A stretch of DNA of 64,000 nucleotides, taken from assembly GCA_003993805.1 (NCBI GenBank), contig RSEF01000004.1, forward strand, positions 76,968,533 to 77,032,532. Reading direction: 5' to 3'. The notes under the pieces were generated by a model. The model was given only the letters and a program-made list of their open reading frames with translations. It searched no databases and was not told the origin of the DNA. Positions 49,011 to 61,277 of this stretch are shown piece by piece; position 1 is the first letter of the stretch, and each line of letters opens with the position of its first letter. This stretch comes from Himantopus leucocephalus (taxonomy: Eukaryota; Chordata; Aves; Charadriiformes; Recurvirostridae). The translations under genes were made by a program, and so were the position numbers.

Positions 49011-52000
49011 GTGTTCCCATTTTCTGTAAAATTTCTTATCAAGAATACCATCAAGCTTACTATTATATACTTGCAATAAATCCAAGTGCATTGTTATGTT
49101 TTCCTTTTGTAGCGCAGACATTATGGAAGACTTGGCCATACATAGTGATCTTGAGTTGAAGAACTGGGTGTTGGAGTATGGAGTGGAAGAAAATGAGCCT
49201 GATTTTAGAATAAGACAACAATCAATTAGGGAAGTAATTTAATTAATTAAGCTAGCATATGTTAGAGACAATCACTACTGGAAAAGGTAACACAATCTAA
49301 CATATATATATATTTTAATCATAGTATTAGATAACATTTTGGCTCAAAATTTGGCTCCAATTTCTTTGGAGAATAGGAGAATAACTTAATTATGAACTTC
49401 ATTTCAGACAGCTTTCTTTTACACAATTCATCGTAAATGAATAGAAGCAGTAACATGTAAAACTAAGCATCAGTAGAGCAAAGTATGAGGTGATGGAGAC
49501 TCTGAGAAGGAGACATTCATTTTGCTAAATTAATTATACTTTGTGATGAGCAATCTTTCTTCTATCCAAGAAAATATTTAACACATCAAAAGCAAATCAG
49601 AAGCAGGCCATTGTCCTGTAATACAATGCTGCATTCAGACTGTATTACAGACAATACAATGTATTCTGCTGGAAAAAGTCTCAGGGTACTTAAAAACTAT
49701 GAGGACTGAAGTAAAGGATTTTAATGATAAAACAAGAAGTTATCCAGGCTCATGACCACAATGATACTGTGTGGCTGATATAGAATCTATTTTTATTTAT
49801 TGAATACAGACACACAACGATGCCCTTTGCACTAAGCTGCGTATCCTGACAGTTCATTAAGAAAAGAAACCATAACAAACAATTTGATGAAATATTTTTT
49901 ATAATCTATGAAGGGATAACAGCCTTAAAAAATGAAATAAAAAAGCAATTAAGGGAAGCATTTTGAACATTTCTAACAGTGGGGAATTGCCATAAAAGCA
50001 GAATAAAATTATTTGGGCCATGCATAAACATGGTGTGGAGGAGTACAGCCTTAAATGCAACAGAGCATCTGCATTTTCCTACTACTTTTGAATTTAATCT
50101 AATCCCTTTTCCAATTTACTAAATATCACTGAAACACCAATCATATGACAAATTATGTCTCTACATGAGATAGCACAGATTTGTCTGATGCTTGACTTTG
50201 ATAGTCCTAGCTATCCCCTTATGGGCTTTGATTATATTAATTTAAATGGAGCAATGTTATAAAAATAACAAAAAATCTTTGCAAATCACCTTCAGATCTA
50301 TCACAGTCAGCATTCCGTATGAGTGTCAAAGAAATGGGTTCTATTAACAGATTGTGATGAAAGGCAAAAGTATTTTTATTAAGAATTGCTTTGAGAACCT
50401 AAGACTGATTATCCTTAAAATTTGGATAACGCATGTCCTCCCTGACTTCAGATACCTGAAAATTTGGGTCTTTTAATTCAATTGCCTACACGAAGGCACC
50501 TAGAAATGTTTGAGATGACTAGATATCTTACCTCACATCCAGCTGTTCTTTCAGAACAACATGAATTATCCTTACATTCTTTTTCATATGCCCCCAAGAA
50601 CATCTCAGACACCCTACACCGTCTCAACTAGAATTAGACCTGGTGTGTGGATAGTAGAAATGGGTTCTGAGGTCTACTTTTATGCTAATAATCCCAGACT
50701 CCTTTTAGAGTCAGCAGAAGAAATAAAGACTCCATATGACAATTGCTATTTTAAGATCTGATCTAAAACCAGATTAATTTCCTTCGGAGATTACCAATCT
50801 ATCTATTGCCAATAAAGTGAGTCTAGGTCAACTGTGGCCAAAAATGAACCTATCACTGAATATGTGAATGTCTAGAGTCAAGGAAGAGGAATCCTGCCTG
50901 TCCCAAGAGTCTACATTAATTCTGAAGACAGAATTTACTTGCGAGATCCTCTAAGCCTTGCAACATTGAGGAGGACTACATTAGTCTACCTTCACATAGT
51001 AATGACAAAAATACAATGATGAAAGAAGGATCTATGTGTTTTCACATCTGCAGCAGGATCTTTTCCTATTAGTTCCTTTAAAGTTCATATCACTTGTGTC
51101 AGCTTAGTTTTCTTCCAGTTTTCTTCTTTAGAAAGACTGCTTTGTCATAAAGGTCAATACCATAGAAACAATTCTGCATTGCTAGAGGGAAACAGTAAAT
51201 AATCACAGAAGTTCATCTGGCAAACAACTGAAGAATATTCTTCAATTCAGAGTTAAAATTTTATAGTGTATACCTAGTCAGTGAATCACAGCAAACTGCC
51301 ACAACTAATTATTCTGAAGGTGAACAGATTTTCTTCAGGCTGTTCAAATTTGCACCTGAACTATGTATTTGTTTGTCATATTGCATATGTTAATATTTTA
51401 CTTTCATAGTGTTAGAGTGGATTTCTCCATATCCATCATAAATGCTACGTCTTAATGTTGAAAGTTTGAATCTGCTTATAGATGTGACATATTTTATTAG
51501 TCTCCTTGTCTACAGATGAAAAAATAAGGGAAATATAAAATTCAATTTAATTTATTCATTATGAAGAACTTACTTTACTGTTAAAAGTTTGTAATAGTCT
51601 ATTCCTGTCCTGTTACCTTTAAGGTCTTAGTGCTAAATCTGGTCTGGAGAACAGAGGTAAACTGCCTGAAGATACTACTGCCATATCACTACTGACTGCA
51701 GGTAGAGAAACACAGAAAAAAGAGGTGTGGTGGAAGGCAGAAAGTACACAAGGAATGGGCAGGACATTCTAAGACTCGTCAGTAAAGGAGATGATGAAAG
51801 TGCCACTTAGTAAGACCAGCACAAGCAACATGGAAAAGATAATTAAGGCAGAGAGTGAAACTTGCAGTGGAGGAATTATGAAATGATTCCACCAAACTGG
51901 GATCAAACGTGATCAGTGCAACCCTGTTTCCATGAATTTTTGGGTGTATCTATTCCATACAATGGGACATTGAATATATTATTTTTCATTTATGAAGAAG

Positions 52001-53344
52001 AATCAGTAAAATTAACAACTGACTCCTGTCCACAAGCACCATGGGACTGTAAAATTTCAGGCACAGAAATAGTACACTTGAGTTCGTACAACATTTTTCT
52101 TGTGTAAATACTGCTTCTGGACAGACCTTGGCGTGAACCTCAGTGTTTACCTAAAACTCCATCAGCACTTCAGGTTCTAGGCTTGTGCACATATATGTAG
52201 GAAAATATATACTATGCACAAACACTTTAATCACACAACAGGTAAAGGTTCAATGAAATGTTTTCATAGTGTTGATACAGAAGGATGCACAGATTATATT
52301 TTCAACAGTATTAATTATGGAACTTGTGTGATTGACATTTTTTTAAAGCAATTTAGTTCCATGTTTGTTTCCCACTTTTGTTGTATGAGAAAAACAGGTC
52401 AATATGGTTCAGCCTAACATTTACACTATTTGTTTTATTTGAATTAGCTTTGCTTAATGTGACCTGTTAGGATATCAGAACCAGCCCACTGTATAAAATG
52501 AGTTTGAAACACATCCTACAGTATTCATGGTCTCAGTCAGAATATCAAACTGCTTGAAAGAAGAGCCATGAACACAGTGCATCACTAGCCTCCTGTTGAC
52601 ACATGAGACTGTGGATAGACTATTTGGATGTGCCTACTACTTTAGAAAACTGTCTGGTATATTTAGGCCCCACAAGACACCTTCTACCTGTGCCTTGGCC
52701 TGTAACTACAAAATCATTATCTGCACAGGTCTTTAAGAAAACTGAGCAATTAAAAGGTTAACCCCACATGACAATCGAAAAATGCTCAAACTGTCTACAA
52801 GGGAAGATTTATAGTGGGGTCATCCCTCTTTCTCTCTCTGTAACTAGATTTTCAGTCTTTGTAAGTGATCTGGACAGACCGGAGAGGCTGTCATTGTTAT
52901 CTGTCTACAAATTAAACTGGACATCCAAGACGGTAGAAGGACGTCTACGTAATTATGTCTACACTACAAAACAACAGAGGGCCAAGGTCTGATTCTTCGG
53001 CTAAGATGGCCAGTCCATGTGCATGCTGCTTAGGAAGAACCCTCTGTAAATAGATTTGGTTGGGGGGCGGGGGGGGGGGGGGGGGTNNNNNNNNNNNNNN
53101 NNNNNNNNNNNNNNNNNCACGACACAACATCCCAAACAACACAATGAAAAATCTGTTTTTCAAAGTAGGACAAAGGAATGAATTAGCAAATAAACTGGTC
53201 AGCAATCTAATGCTGGAGCTCACTCCCTCACCCTCAGTTATTTAGCACTACAAGCATACTTGCGCTTTTTCAATGCTTTTTCAAGGGAACACTGTAGCTG
53301 TATGTACCACCCATGGAACATGCATTCATAGTTTAATGACACAC
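49011..53344. other. Unique AT-rich DNA, with one gap near its end
   Basis: No gene or transposon recognised in 4.3 kb. Short frames such as 50561-50761 and 52214-52417 carry no known motif. Confidence 0.5.
53062..53117. other. Poly-G run abutting a 31-N gap
   Basis: A nearly pure G tract (about 53062-53085, one C) ends directly in 31 Ns (53087-53117). Sequence loss at a long homopolymer is likely, so the gap may hide more G-rich sequence. The proline-rich frame across it on the minus strand is an artefact. Confidence 0.9.
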
Positions 53345-53640
53345 TTTCATTCAGTGCACAGGCCATCCCAGGGGTGTCTCTGACCCTGGTTCCCCTCACT
53401 GGCCCTGATCCTCACATCCACCCACAGACTGACAGCCTAGGCCAGGCTCGGCACATCCCCATCTTCCCCAGAGGAAGATGCCTGATGTCCTCCGGTGGAA
53501 GCTACCCCCAGCTGCCTTCTCAGCCTGCCCTGCACCCTCACTGGAGGTGGTGGGACAGGCCCTGACTGGTGAGGCCCGTGTCCTGCTGGCTGCAGTGAGT
53601 AGCCATGTGTCTTCCAGTGCCCCAGTGCTGTGCCCTGACA
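53345..53640. repeat. Isolated GC-rich island, C-rich on the plus strand
   Basis: A sharply bounded block of about 300 bp, rich in CCCC, CCTG and CACCC words, lies in AT-rich flanks. No exon or known transposon is recognised. Some words resemble the reverse complement of 42838-43140 (GTGGGTGG followed by GTCAGG/ATCAGGG and CAGTGAGG), so the two may be members of one GC-rich repeat in opposite orientations. Confidence 0.45.
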
Positions 53641-53869
53641 ATATCATAAGAACTTAATAAACAAATAGGAACCTGATATTTCTTAGGATACCAAACAAAA
53701 GCTATGCATCTGACTGTCTTGCTACTTTCTAATAATGAATGAACATAAAAGAAATATTGTTGATACAAAGAAACGTCCTGGCTAGAAAATGAAAGACGAT
53801 CCAAGCAACAAACATGTTCATGGTCTGTTGGCTCATAGGATAGTAATAAATGACTTGACATCCAGTAAT

Positions 53870-54833
53870 TCCTGGAGTATCCCAGAAGTTGATACTGTGT
53901 CCCATACTGTTTAATGAAGATGAATGCACCATTCACAGATATTGAATGATACTAAAACTAAGGGGAGTTACTGTCATGCTGAATCATAGAGCTTTAATCT
54001 GAATGGATGTTGACAAACTTGAGAACTGGGCCAACAGAAGCATGTTGGTGTTCAACACGGAGAACTGCAAAGTTCTGCACCTTGAATAAAGTAACCATCT
54101 GAATGAATACAGGCTGGGAACAAAATGGCTGAATAATAGCTTTGCTGAAAGGGACCTAAGTGTTACTGCAGACACCAAGATAAATGTAAGCCCAAAATGT
54201 AGTTTAATTGCAGATACAGCAAAGTGTGTACTAGGCTACATTAGGAGCAGGAGAACCAACAGATTGAGCGAAATTATTATCCCTCTCATCTTGGCACTGG
54301 GGAAGTTACATTTGAAACACTATGTCCACTTTTATTTTCCCTAGCCCCACCACAAATCACCTCAAAAAGAATGCTGAGAAATTGGACAGGGTCCAGTGAA
54401 CAGCTACCAAGATGGTCAGAGACCTAGAGCATGACCTGTGAAGCAATGCTGAAGGAACTGGGCTTGTGTAGTCTGGTAAAGAGGAGGCTGATGATCTGTC
54501 ATTACAATTATTTGAAGGACAGTTACAAAAATAACAGAGATAAATTCTTCTCAGTAGCGGCAGATGAGGTAGCAGTGGCCAAGAGCCAGAAGTTGCTGTT
54601 TTGGAGGCTGAGATTAGACATCAGGAAAAACCTTTTCACTTGACAGAAAGTTCATCACTGTAAAAGGTTGCCCAGAGAGGCTGCAGAAAAAACATGTCTA
54701 TGGAGTTTTTCATGCTTCAGATAGAAAAAGGCATGGCTGGTCTGATTTAGCCTTGATGATAAATCTGCTTTGAGAAGGATGCTGGACAAGGCATCTCTAG
54801 AAGATTCTTCAAGTAAACATTTCTATGATTCTG
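53870..54833 (+). mobile_element. Old CR1 LINE, about 960 bp, heavily mutated
   Basis: Recognisable blocks in order: CATACTGTTTAATGAAGATG (LFNxF.N..D), CAGATATTGAATGATACTAA (FADDTK region, decayed), GAGAACTGGGCCAACAGAAG (ENWA.R), AAAGTTCTGCACCTTG (KVLHL), TGAAGGAACTGGGCTTG (LKELGL), TTAGACATCAGGAAAAACC (LDIRKN) and the tail TTTCTATGATTCTGA at about 54820-54833. Many stops and indels are present, and only short frames survive (54431-54643 keeps LKELGLCSLVKRRLM and LRLDIRKNLFT). The 5' limit near 53870 is approximate. Confidence 0.85.
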
Positions 54834-57800
54834 ACTTGTATAGATGATAAACTCTGAGAACAGAATAGCTCTTTTGTTTGAAGTTACTAGGTTTTTAAGT
54901 TTATTTTATTATTTTACTATTTTAAAATTACTATCTCAGAATAGGGAAAATATTAAGGAACTTTTTTTTTCATTCTTATTTTTCAGTTACAAATAAGATT
55001 ATTCTCTTTTTTACTTAGCAATAGGTAAGACTGAAAGATTTGAGAGGCAGGGTTTTCAGTTCACCCTAGCCCCACAGGTATTTTTAAGCTGAATCTTAAA
55101 ATGATATAATAATGAACGCACACAAAATTGAAATAAAATGTGGAATAAAGGTGGAAGCAGCCTGGTCATCCTTTTTAACCCTAAATTTTATTCCTGAGTT
55201 ACCACATATAGAAGTCTCCTTTGTTCATGACTTTTTAAGTGAGACAAATATCATCTTTTGAACCACCATTTTTTAACCTAAATTCAGATACAGATATCTA
55301 TATATTTGTGTGTGTAATTCTCAGGGTTAGGAAGAAAGAAATCACAGCAGCATCTCCTTTGGAAGCACTTAATCTTTTGATTTTGTTTCTACATATTTAT
55401 CTGAAATAGCCTAAACCTAATGGTTCTCCATTACATCTGTTGACTTAGGCTGCTAGGGTCAAGAAGCACAGTGGAAAAGGAGTTGTGAGATCTGTTTTAT
55501 TTCATTTTGTGGGGCTTTGATTTTCTTAGTGTAACTTCACTCTAAAATGTTAAATGTTAGCATATTCTGCTAATTAAGTAAGATATTTATTTTGTTTTTA
55601 AAGTTTTTATTTCAGTATAAAAATACTTTGTAAAAAATATGGAAAAAGCTGAATGAATGAGTGCATGGGAAATGCAAAACCTTGGATGCACAGCTGAGGG
55701 TCATATAGTCCCCCCAAATACTAATTCATCTGTGAGGAACCATCGGGTTTTCTTATCTTTAATTAGAAGAAAAAAATATTTTATTCAGCTTCCCTGTCTG
55801 AATCCTCAGTATACCAAATCAAACTACAGACTAAGTCTGCTTGTTTGAGATTTATGAACTGTACTTCAAAATGGAAGAAACACGTTTTAGAAAGTCATCT
55901 ACACCATATTTAAGAAATATGCGGGGAAGGAAAGCATACTTACATAAAAATATAATTAAAGTGACATGCTTATTTGGATTTAGACATAAAGAGCCCAGGA
56001 CAAAAGTCTAGTTTTTACATTTCTCATTCAAATTATTATTGAATTCAAACTTAAAACTTTCCAGAGAATGGGAAACAAACAAAAATCACCAAGGCAGATA
56101 AATCCTTAGGCAAAATCTTATTGACACAGAAAAGATGACTTGAAATTTCAGACAACCCTCAACAAAGGAGGGACATTAAGCTTCTGAGATTTCCAGAGGG
56201 AACATGAAGTCCTGACACCATCTTTTTCATGGAAAACTTCATCTGTAGTTCAGTCACACAACTTGAAAGACTACCTAATCTGGATCAGAAATGCCATAGA
56301 ATTCCCACATTGAGGCCATTTGTGAGTAACAGTGTAGGAGGGACCATAATTTTGACCTTGTTGTACACCTGGGACAAGGATAGAATGCTACAGGCGGTAG
56401 GGAAAAATGAAGAGGTTATGTGTGAGGGCATGAAGATATTATTCTTTCTTCATGTAGGTCCAACCTCAGTTAAAAGAAGAGAACTGAATGAGAATTAAAA
56501 GGCTTCCTTGAAAGGAGAGGTTATGGTCACAGTTCTCTGTCTTGCAAACTGAGAGTAACTTTTAATAACCGCACACTGGCTGAGTAAAATGGCAGCAAAT
56601 AAGCTTTCATACAAAGTCAGAAAAGAAAGCACCTGGGAAGACCCTGAAAGTAAAGACTGTGGAGAATGAATACATTGCTGTTTGGGCCTGCTTGCATCTC
56701 TAGTTTTACATGGTCTTCAAACTTCACATGGTCTGTTGTAACCTTTATTCAGAATGTCCTGCTAAGTATGAAACCACTGCAGTCTTAAACAAGAAGGTAA
56801 AGGTCATATGTTAAATATATAGTATCTACTTTGGTAGATATCATTCTTTAAAGATAGTATTGGATTTTAGAGTGCCTCCTTGCTCTGATATGTACATTAA
56901 TAGGAAATAAGGGTGGAGACAATTTGTTTTGTTTGTCTTCTTTTTTAACAAAATAACTGAATAGAAATCTACTATATTTATAAATACTTTTTCTTCTGCT
57001 ATGAAAAACCAAGCTGACAAAAAACCTCTCCACACAGTGACTTTGATTTTTTTTTCCTCCTCAATGTCAAGCAAGTATTGGCTTTAGGCTAACATCAAAT
57101 GTTCATAAGACTCCTTTTAGTGCCCTTAAGAGTAGCTCTTAAGTGTATCATGTTAACACGTATTTAATCTTCTATCTTTATTGGTTTTCTCCAAATTATT
57201 CATAATGTTTCTATTTTTATAATAGATATAATAACATTTGTAATGGTGATAAGTAACCTCCAGGTAAAAATTTTAGACATTTCTTTTCCTGATACAACTG
57301 CATATATATTCCAAAATATATAGGTCTCTCTTCTGCCACAAAGGCATAAGACACATTTATTTTGCTTTCTACTGTTACATCTACATCTTCCAGAATTCTG
57401 CCTTTTTGCAAGTTTTTTATTCTTCCAAATTAGTATCTGTTTTGTATTGTTTTTTTCAAATGCAAATCCATTTTTATATTTAAATATATTTTTAATTGTA
57501 GTTGTGTTTTAATCTCTTCAGATTGTTTTCCTGTTTTTCCTTGCATTCGGTAGACCTTGTACCTTCTAATCTACTTGACATTTTGACATTTAACAATATG
57601 GTTTCTTATTGTCTCCCAAAAGTTTTTCAGTTCACACACTTTTTAACATCAAAGTTTACTTTAATTAAATTTGAGGGTAGATATGAAGTATGTCAAGCTA
57701 TTTAAATGCAAATATGCTATAATGACAGAAAACCATATTTTGTCGAGGATAGGCAAAAAAAAAAAAAAAAATATGTTTTATGTGCTCTCTAACACTCAAA

Positions 57801-57929
57801 ATCCTTCTCTCTGTAAGCAATAAACAGCTGTACAGCAGTAGACACACAATCAAATTGTAAAGTTCTTTATTCTTTTTTATAAGGAGTGCTTTTTTAATCC
57901 TAATGAAAAGGAAAAGTTTTAAAAGCCTG
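54834..57929. other. Unique AT-rich DNA
   Basis: No gene recognised. A poly-A run lies at about 57757-57771. The 89-codon frame at 56229-56498 shows no known motif. Confidence 0.5.
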
Positions 57930-58052
57930 TGTCATGGTTTAACTCCAGCCAGCAACTAGGACCACACAGCCACTGACTCACTCCCTCTGATTGGGATGGG
58001 GGAGAGAATGGGAAGACCAAAAGTGAGAAAATTCATGCGTTGAAATAAAGTG

Positions 58053-58058
58053 TTTAAT
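58053..58058 (-). terminator. Putative poly-A signal of LTR copy 1
   Basis: Minus-strand ATTAAA in the context TACTTATTAAACAC, about 125 bp from the LTR 3' end. The matching site in copy 2 (60604-60609) reads ATGAAA. Assignment is by position only. Confidence 0.45.
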
Positions 58059-58230
58059 AAGTAAAGCAAAAGCTGCATGCATAAGCAAAGCAAAACAAGG
58101 AATTCATTCACTGCTTCCTATCAACGGGCAGGTGTTCAGCCATCTCCAGGAAAGCAGGTTCCATCATGTGTAACAGTTACTTGGGAAGACAAATGCCGTA
58201 ACTCCGAACATCCTCCCCTTCCTTCTTCTT

Positions 58231-58268
58231 CCCCCAGCTTGCTGAGCTTCCCCCACCATGCTGAGCAT
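58231..58268. repeat. 19-bp tandem duplication inside LTR copy 1
   Basis: CCCCCAGCTTGCTGAGCTT (58231-58249) is followed directly by CCCCCACCATGCTGAGCAT (58250-58268), with three mismatches. In copy 2 the corresponding region is a single unit containing the minus-strand TATAAA, which copy 1 lacks. Confidence 0.7.
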
Positions 58269-58531
58269 GATGTCATATGGTATGGAAGATCCCTTTGGTC
58301 AGGTGGGCTCAGCTATCCCAGCTGTGTCCCCTCTCTCCCAGCTTCTTGTGCACTCCCGGCCTACTCACTGGTGGGGCAGTGTGAGGAGCAGAAATGGCTT
58401 TGACTGCTTAGCAACAACTAAAAATACCAGTGTGCTATAAACACTGTTTTCATCCTGAATCCAAAACATAGCCTCACGTCAGCTGCTAGGAAGAAAGTTA
58501 ACTCCATCCCAGCTGAAACCATGACAGCCTT

Positions 58532-60469
58532 CATTAAATACATTAACTGCATACATTGACAGGAGTGTTCAAAGTCGACTATTCTTTCTTATTTAATCAA
58601 AGAATATCAGGAATCATTTTCTCTTTCAAATATCTTTTGGGGAAAAAAATACTAGAGTAGACGTGATTATTTATTGCCACTGAACATGAAAATTCTTTTA
58701 TATAATTCACTATTACAGATAGTATTAAAAGTGTAATTAAAAGCATAGACACATAAGAATAAGCCTATATACACTGAGTAACAACCTGTATGAACCTGTA
58801 AGCAATGTTTTTTTGTACTACTCTTGACTTTTAATTAGAATATGTGTGATAGAAGAAACTTTACAGAAAACAATAACACGGTGATGTTCACAAATAAGTT
58901 AGAATCTAGGGAAAATCCACTGAGAAATTATGACATGACAGGATACCTCAAACTTGGATACGATGCTGAATATTTTAAGAGACTGTTCACGTTATTGTTA
59001 TCCATGGGACAATTACTTTGTTCCCTGGCTGATGGTTCAACCATATGGCCATTTCAGCTGTTTGTAATCAAGTAAATAGGTCTTTTATACTAGGAATTCA
59101 TCAAGCAGACCTGATTTGAGATTTAAACAATTTTTCTTTGAACAGGAGAACTCTTTCTTATCATTTCCTTCCATTACACAGAGGTTAGAGCAGATCATAC
59201 ATCCTCAGAAAAGACAGTACTAACCTATTGAATCACCCAGTATTTGTTAAGATCAGCTCCTGAAAATACATCGGGAAATGTCTTTCTTAAAAGCTGTTAT
59301 ATATAAAAAACCTAGTTAAACTGAAAAGACTGAAGTAATTACTAGAAATTCATTCCTTTAATCCAATATCATATTCATTCCAGTCATTAAGTCAATTTTT
59401 ATAAGGGAGAGAGTTTATTAAAAAGGTAAAATCCTAATTTCATTAAACAAACATTAAATTAATTTCAAACCCAAGAGACACTCTTTTCTTTTTCTCCTCT
59501 ATAGGCCCTTTCATTAATTCCTAATCAAACACATTCTATGAGGGTGCATTATAATAATTCATACTTTAATAAGAATGTCTCAGTTTAAACAATTTTGTGT
59601 CTAAATTTGCTGGGCAATGAACCTGCTTACTGATAACAGACTAAGTTCAAAGCTCATTGTTCTTAATGGAAAAATCAAAGTCTGTGGCAGAACCTAGACT
59701 GAATTCCATTTGCTTTGACCTTTAAGTTGTACATGCTGATGAAACAACAAAAAGTGCATTTTTGAAAATTAGGTTCAGAAATATTAATTTTAACTAATTC
59801 AAGAAAAAAATAAATAATTACAGGTGACCTTTTCTTTTTTTCTCAGATATTAATAGAATGTACCATCATGTCCTAATCGCTTCTTAATCATGATTAATTT
59901 TTAAGTATAATGTGTTTGAAAGCAGTGCCTTATAGAAGACATTTTCTTTTAAAGATTATTTTTCTAAGAATTGAAATATATTGTGTGTTTGTTAGTCTTG
60001 CAAGAGATGACATACTGGCCAGTCTGACTGTTTCAAAACAAGTACACGTAACTTAAAAAAAAGGTAGTCATTAATTACTACAGTCTGTGTAGAGGAAACT
60101 TGTGTTATCCTTTGTATTAATTGCACAGAACTACTAAAAAATTCCCATAATTAAAGACTGAGGAATTCAGCTCTTTTAAAGGATTATCAGATGATCTGCA
60201 TTGTGCTTTCTATAGTTTCTGGAGACATTATGAAATCAGGGATTCCAAAAGCTGATCAACTACTTTTTCCACCCTGCAAACGCACAGCAATTTTAAGAAA
60301 AGTTCTCCCTCCACAGCTCACCCTACAATTCAGACAAATGTTACTATTTGAATTCTATCTCTATTTTGATCTAATTAGAAGAAAAAAAGTGAAATTACAG
60401 GCATAATTAAAATATTTTTACATCATTAAAACATGAACGTTTTACTACTATATATGTTGAGAAGTATGG
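58532..60469. other. Unique AT-rich DNA between two related LTRs
   Basis: No gag, protease, RT or envelope-like frame is seen in this 1.9-kb interval. It is ordinary AT-rich sequence, which argues against the two LTRs being the ends of one provirus. Confidence 0.65.
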
Positions 60470-60474
60470 AATAT

Positions 60475-61070
60475 TATTATGGTTTAACGCCAGCTAGCAA
60501 CGAAGCCCGACACAGTTGTTCTTTTACTTTCCCCCCAGTGCGATGGGGGAGGGAATCAGAAGGAAAGAACAGTTACAAAACTCATGGGTTGAAATAAAGA
60601 CAGTTTCATAGATAAACCAAAAGCTGTGCACGCAAACAACGCAAAACAAGGAATTCACTCACTACTTCCCATCGGCAGGTGTCCAGCCATCTCCAGGAAA
60701 GCAGAGCTCCATTGTGTAATGGTTACTTGGGAAGATAAATACCATAACTCCGAACATCCTCGCCTTCCTTCTTCTTCCCCCAGCTTTATATGCTGAGCAT
60801 GATGTCATATGGTATGGAAGATCCCTTTGGTCAGGTGGGCTCAGCTGTCCCAGCTGTGTCCCCTCCCTCCCAACTTCTTGTGCACCCCCGGCCTACTTGC
60901 TGGTGGGGTGGGATGAGAAGCAGAAAAGACTTTGACTCTGTCTAAGCACTGCTCAGCAATAATGAAAACATCTTTCTGTTATCAACACTGTTTTGAGCAC
61001 AAATCCAAAACATAGCCCTATACTGGCTACTATGAAGAAAACTAGCCCTATCTCAGCCAAAACCAACACA
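60475..61070 (-). mobile_element. Solo LTR (ERVL-like), minus strand, copy 2, with 5-bp target duplication
   Basis: The 596-bp element has ends TATTATGGTTTAACGCCAGC and GCCAAAACCAACACA, slightly mutated from TG...CA. It is flanked by a perfect AATAT duplication (60470-60474 and 61071-61075). It is closely related to 57930-58526 over its whole length, for example CAAAACAAGGAATTCA, CATCTCCAGGAAAGCAG, TCCGAACATCCTC and GATCCCTTTGGTCAGGTGGG. The minus strand carries a TATA box at 60785-60790. No internal viral sequence is attached. Confidence 0.92.
60785..60790 (-). promoter_or_regulatory. TATA box of LTR copy 2
   Basis: Minus-strand TATAAA in the context CAGCATATAAAGCTGG, at the position expected between U3 and R of this LTR family. 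Whether it is active cannot be judged from sequence. Confidence 0.6.
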
Positions 61071-61277
61071 AATATAGAAACAGCAACGTGAAAAATGGAA
61101 TATAAAATTCTAATAGGAGAAGCTCTTAGCTTAGTAAAGAACGTGGCAACACTTTGATAACATCCTATTGTTAAATATATCAGTGACTAAACTGGCTTAT
61201 ATTGGGGAACATTTATTGTGCCCCTTGAGGTAAATTAAACATATATTTGTGCTTAAATATAAAGAGATTTAGTGAAC

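Larger units (their letters stand above)
57930..58526 (-). mobile_element. Solo LTR (ERVL-like), minus strand, copy 1
   Basis: The 597-bp element starts TGTCATGGTTT and ends AAACCATGACA, so its ends form a perfect 11-bp inverted repeat with TG...CA. The flanks GCCTG (57925-57929) and GCCTT (58527-58531) match at four of five bases, fitting a 5-bp target duplication with one later mutation. Minus orientation is inferred from the family layout and from ATTAAA at 58053-58058. No retroviral genes lie beside it. The TATA position is disrupted by a short tandem duplication (58231-58268). Frames inside it (58077-58403, 58258-58440) are not genes. Confidence 0.88.

Noticed and set aside
53060..53245. 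Gly-rich and Pro-rich frames across the G tract
   Set aside because: Artefact of a homopolymer plus Ns.
58077..58440. Overlapping frames of 60-108 codons
   Set aside because: They lie entirely inside the solo LTR at 57930-58526 and read its noncoding sequence.
57930..61070. Complete small provirus bounded by two LTRs
   Set aside because: Each LTR has its own flanking duplication and the interval lacks any retroviral coding remnant.
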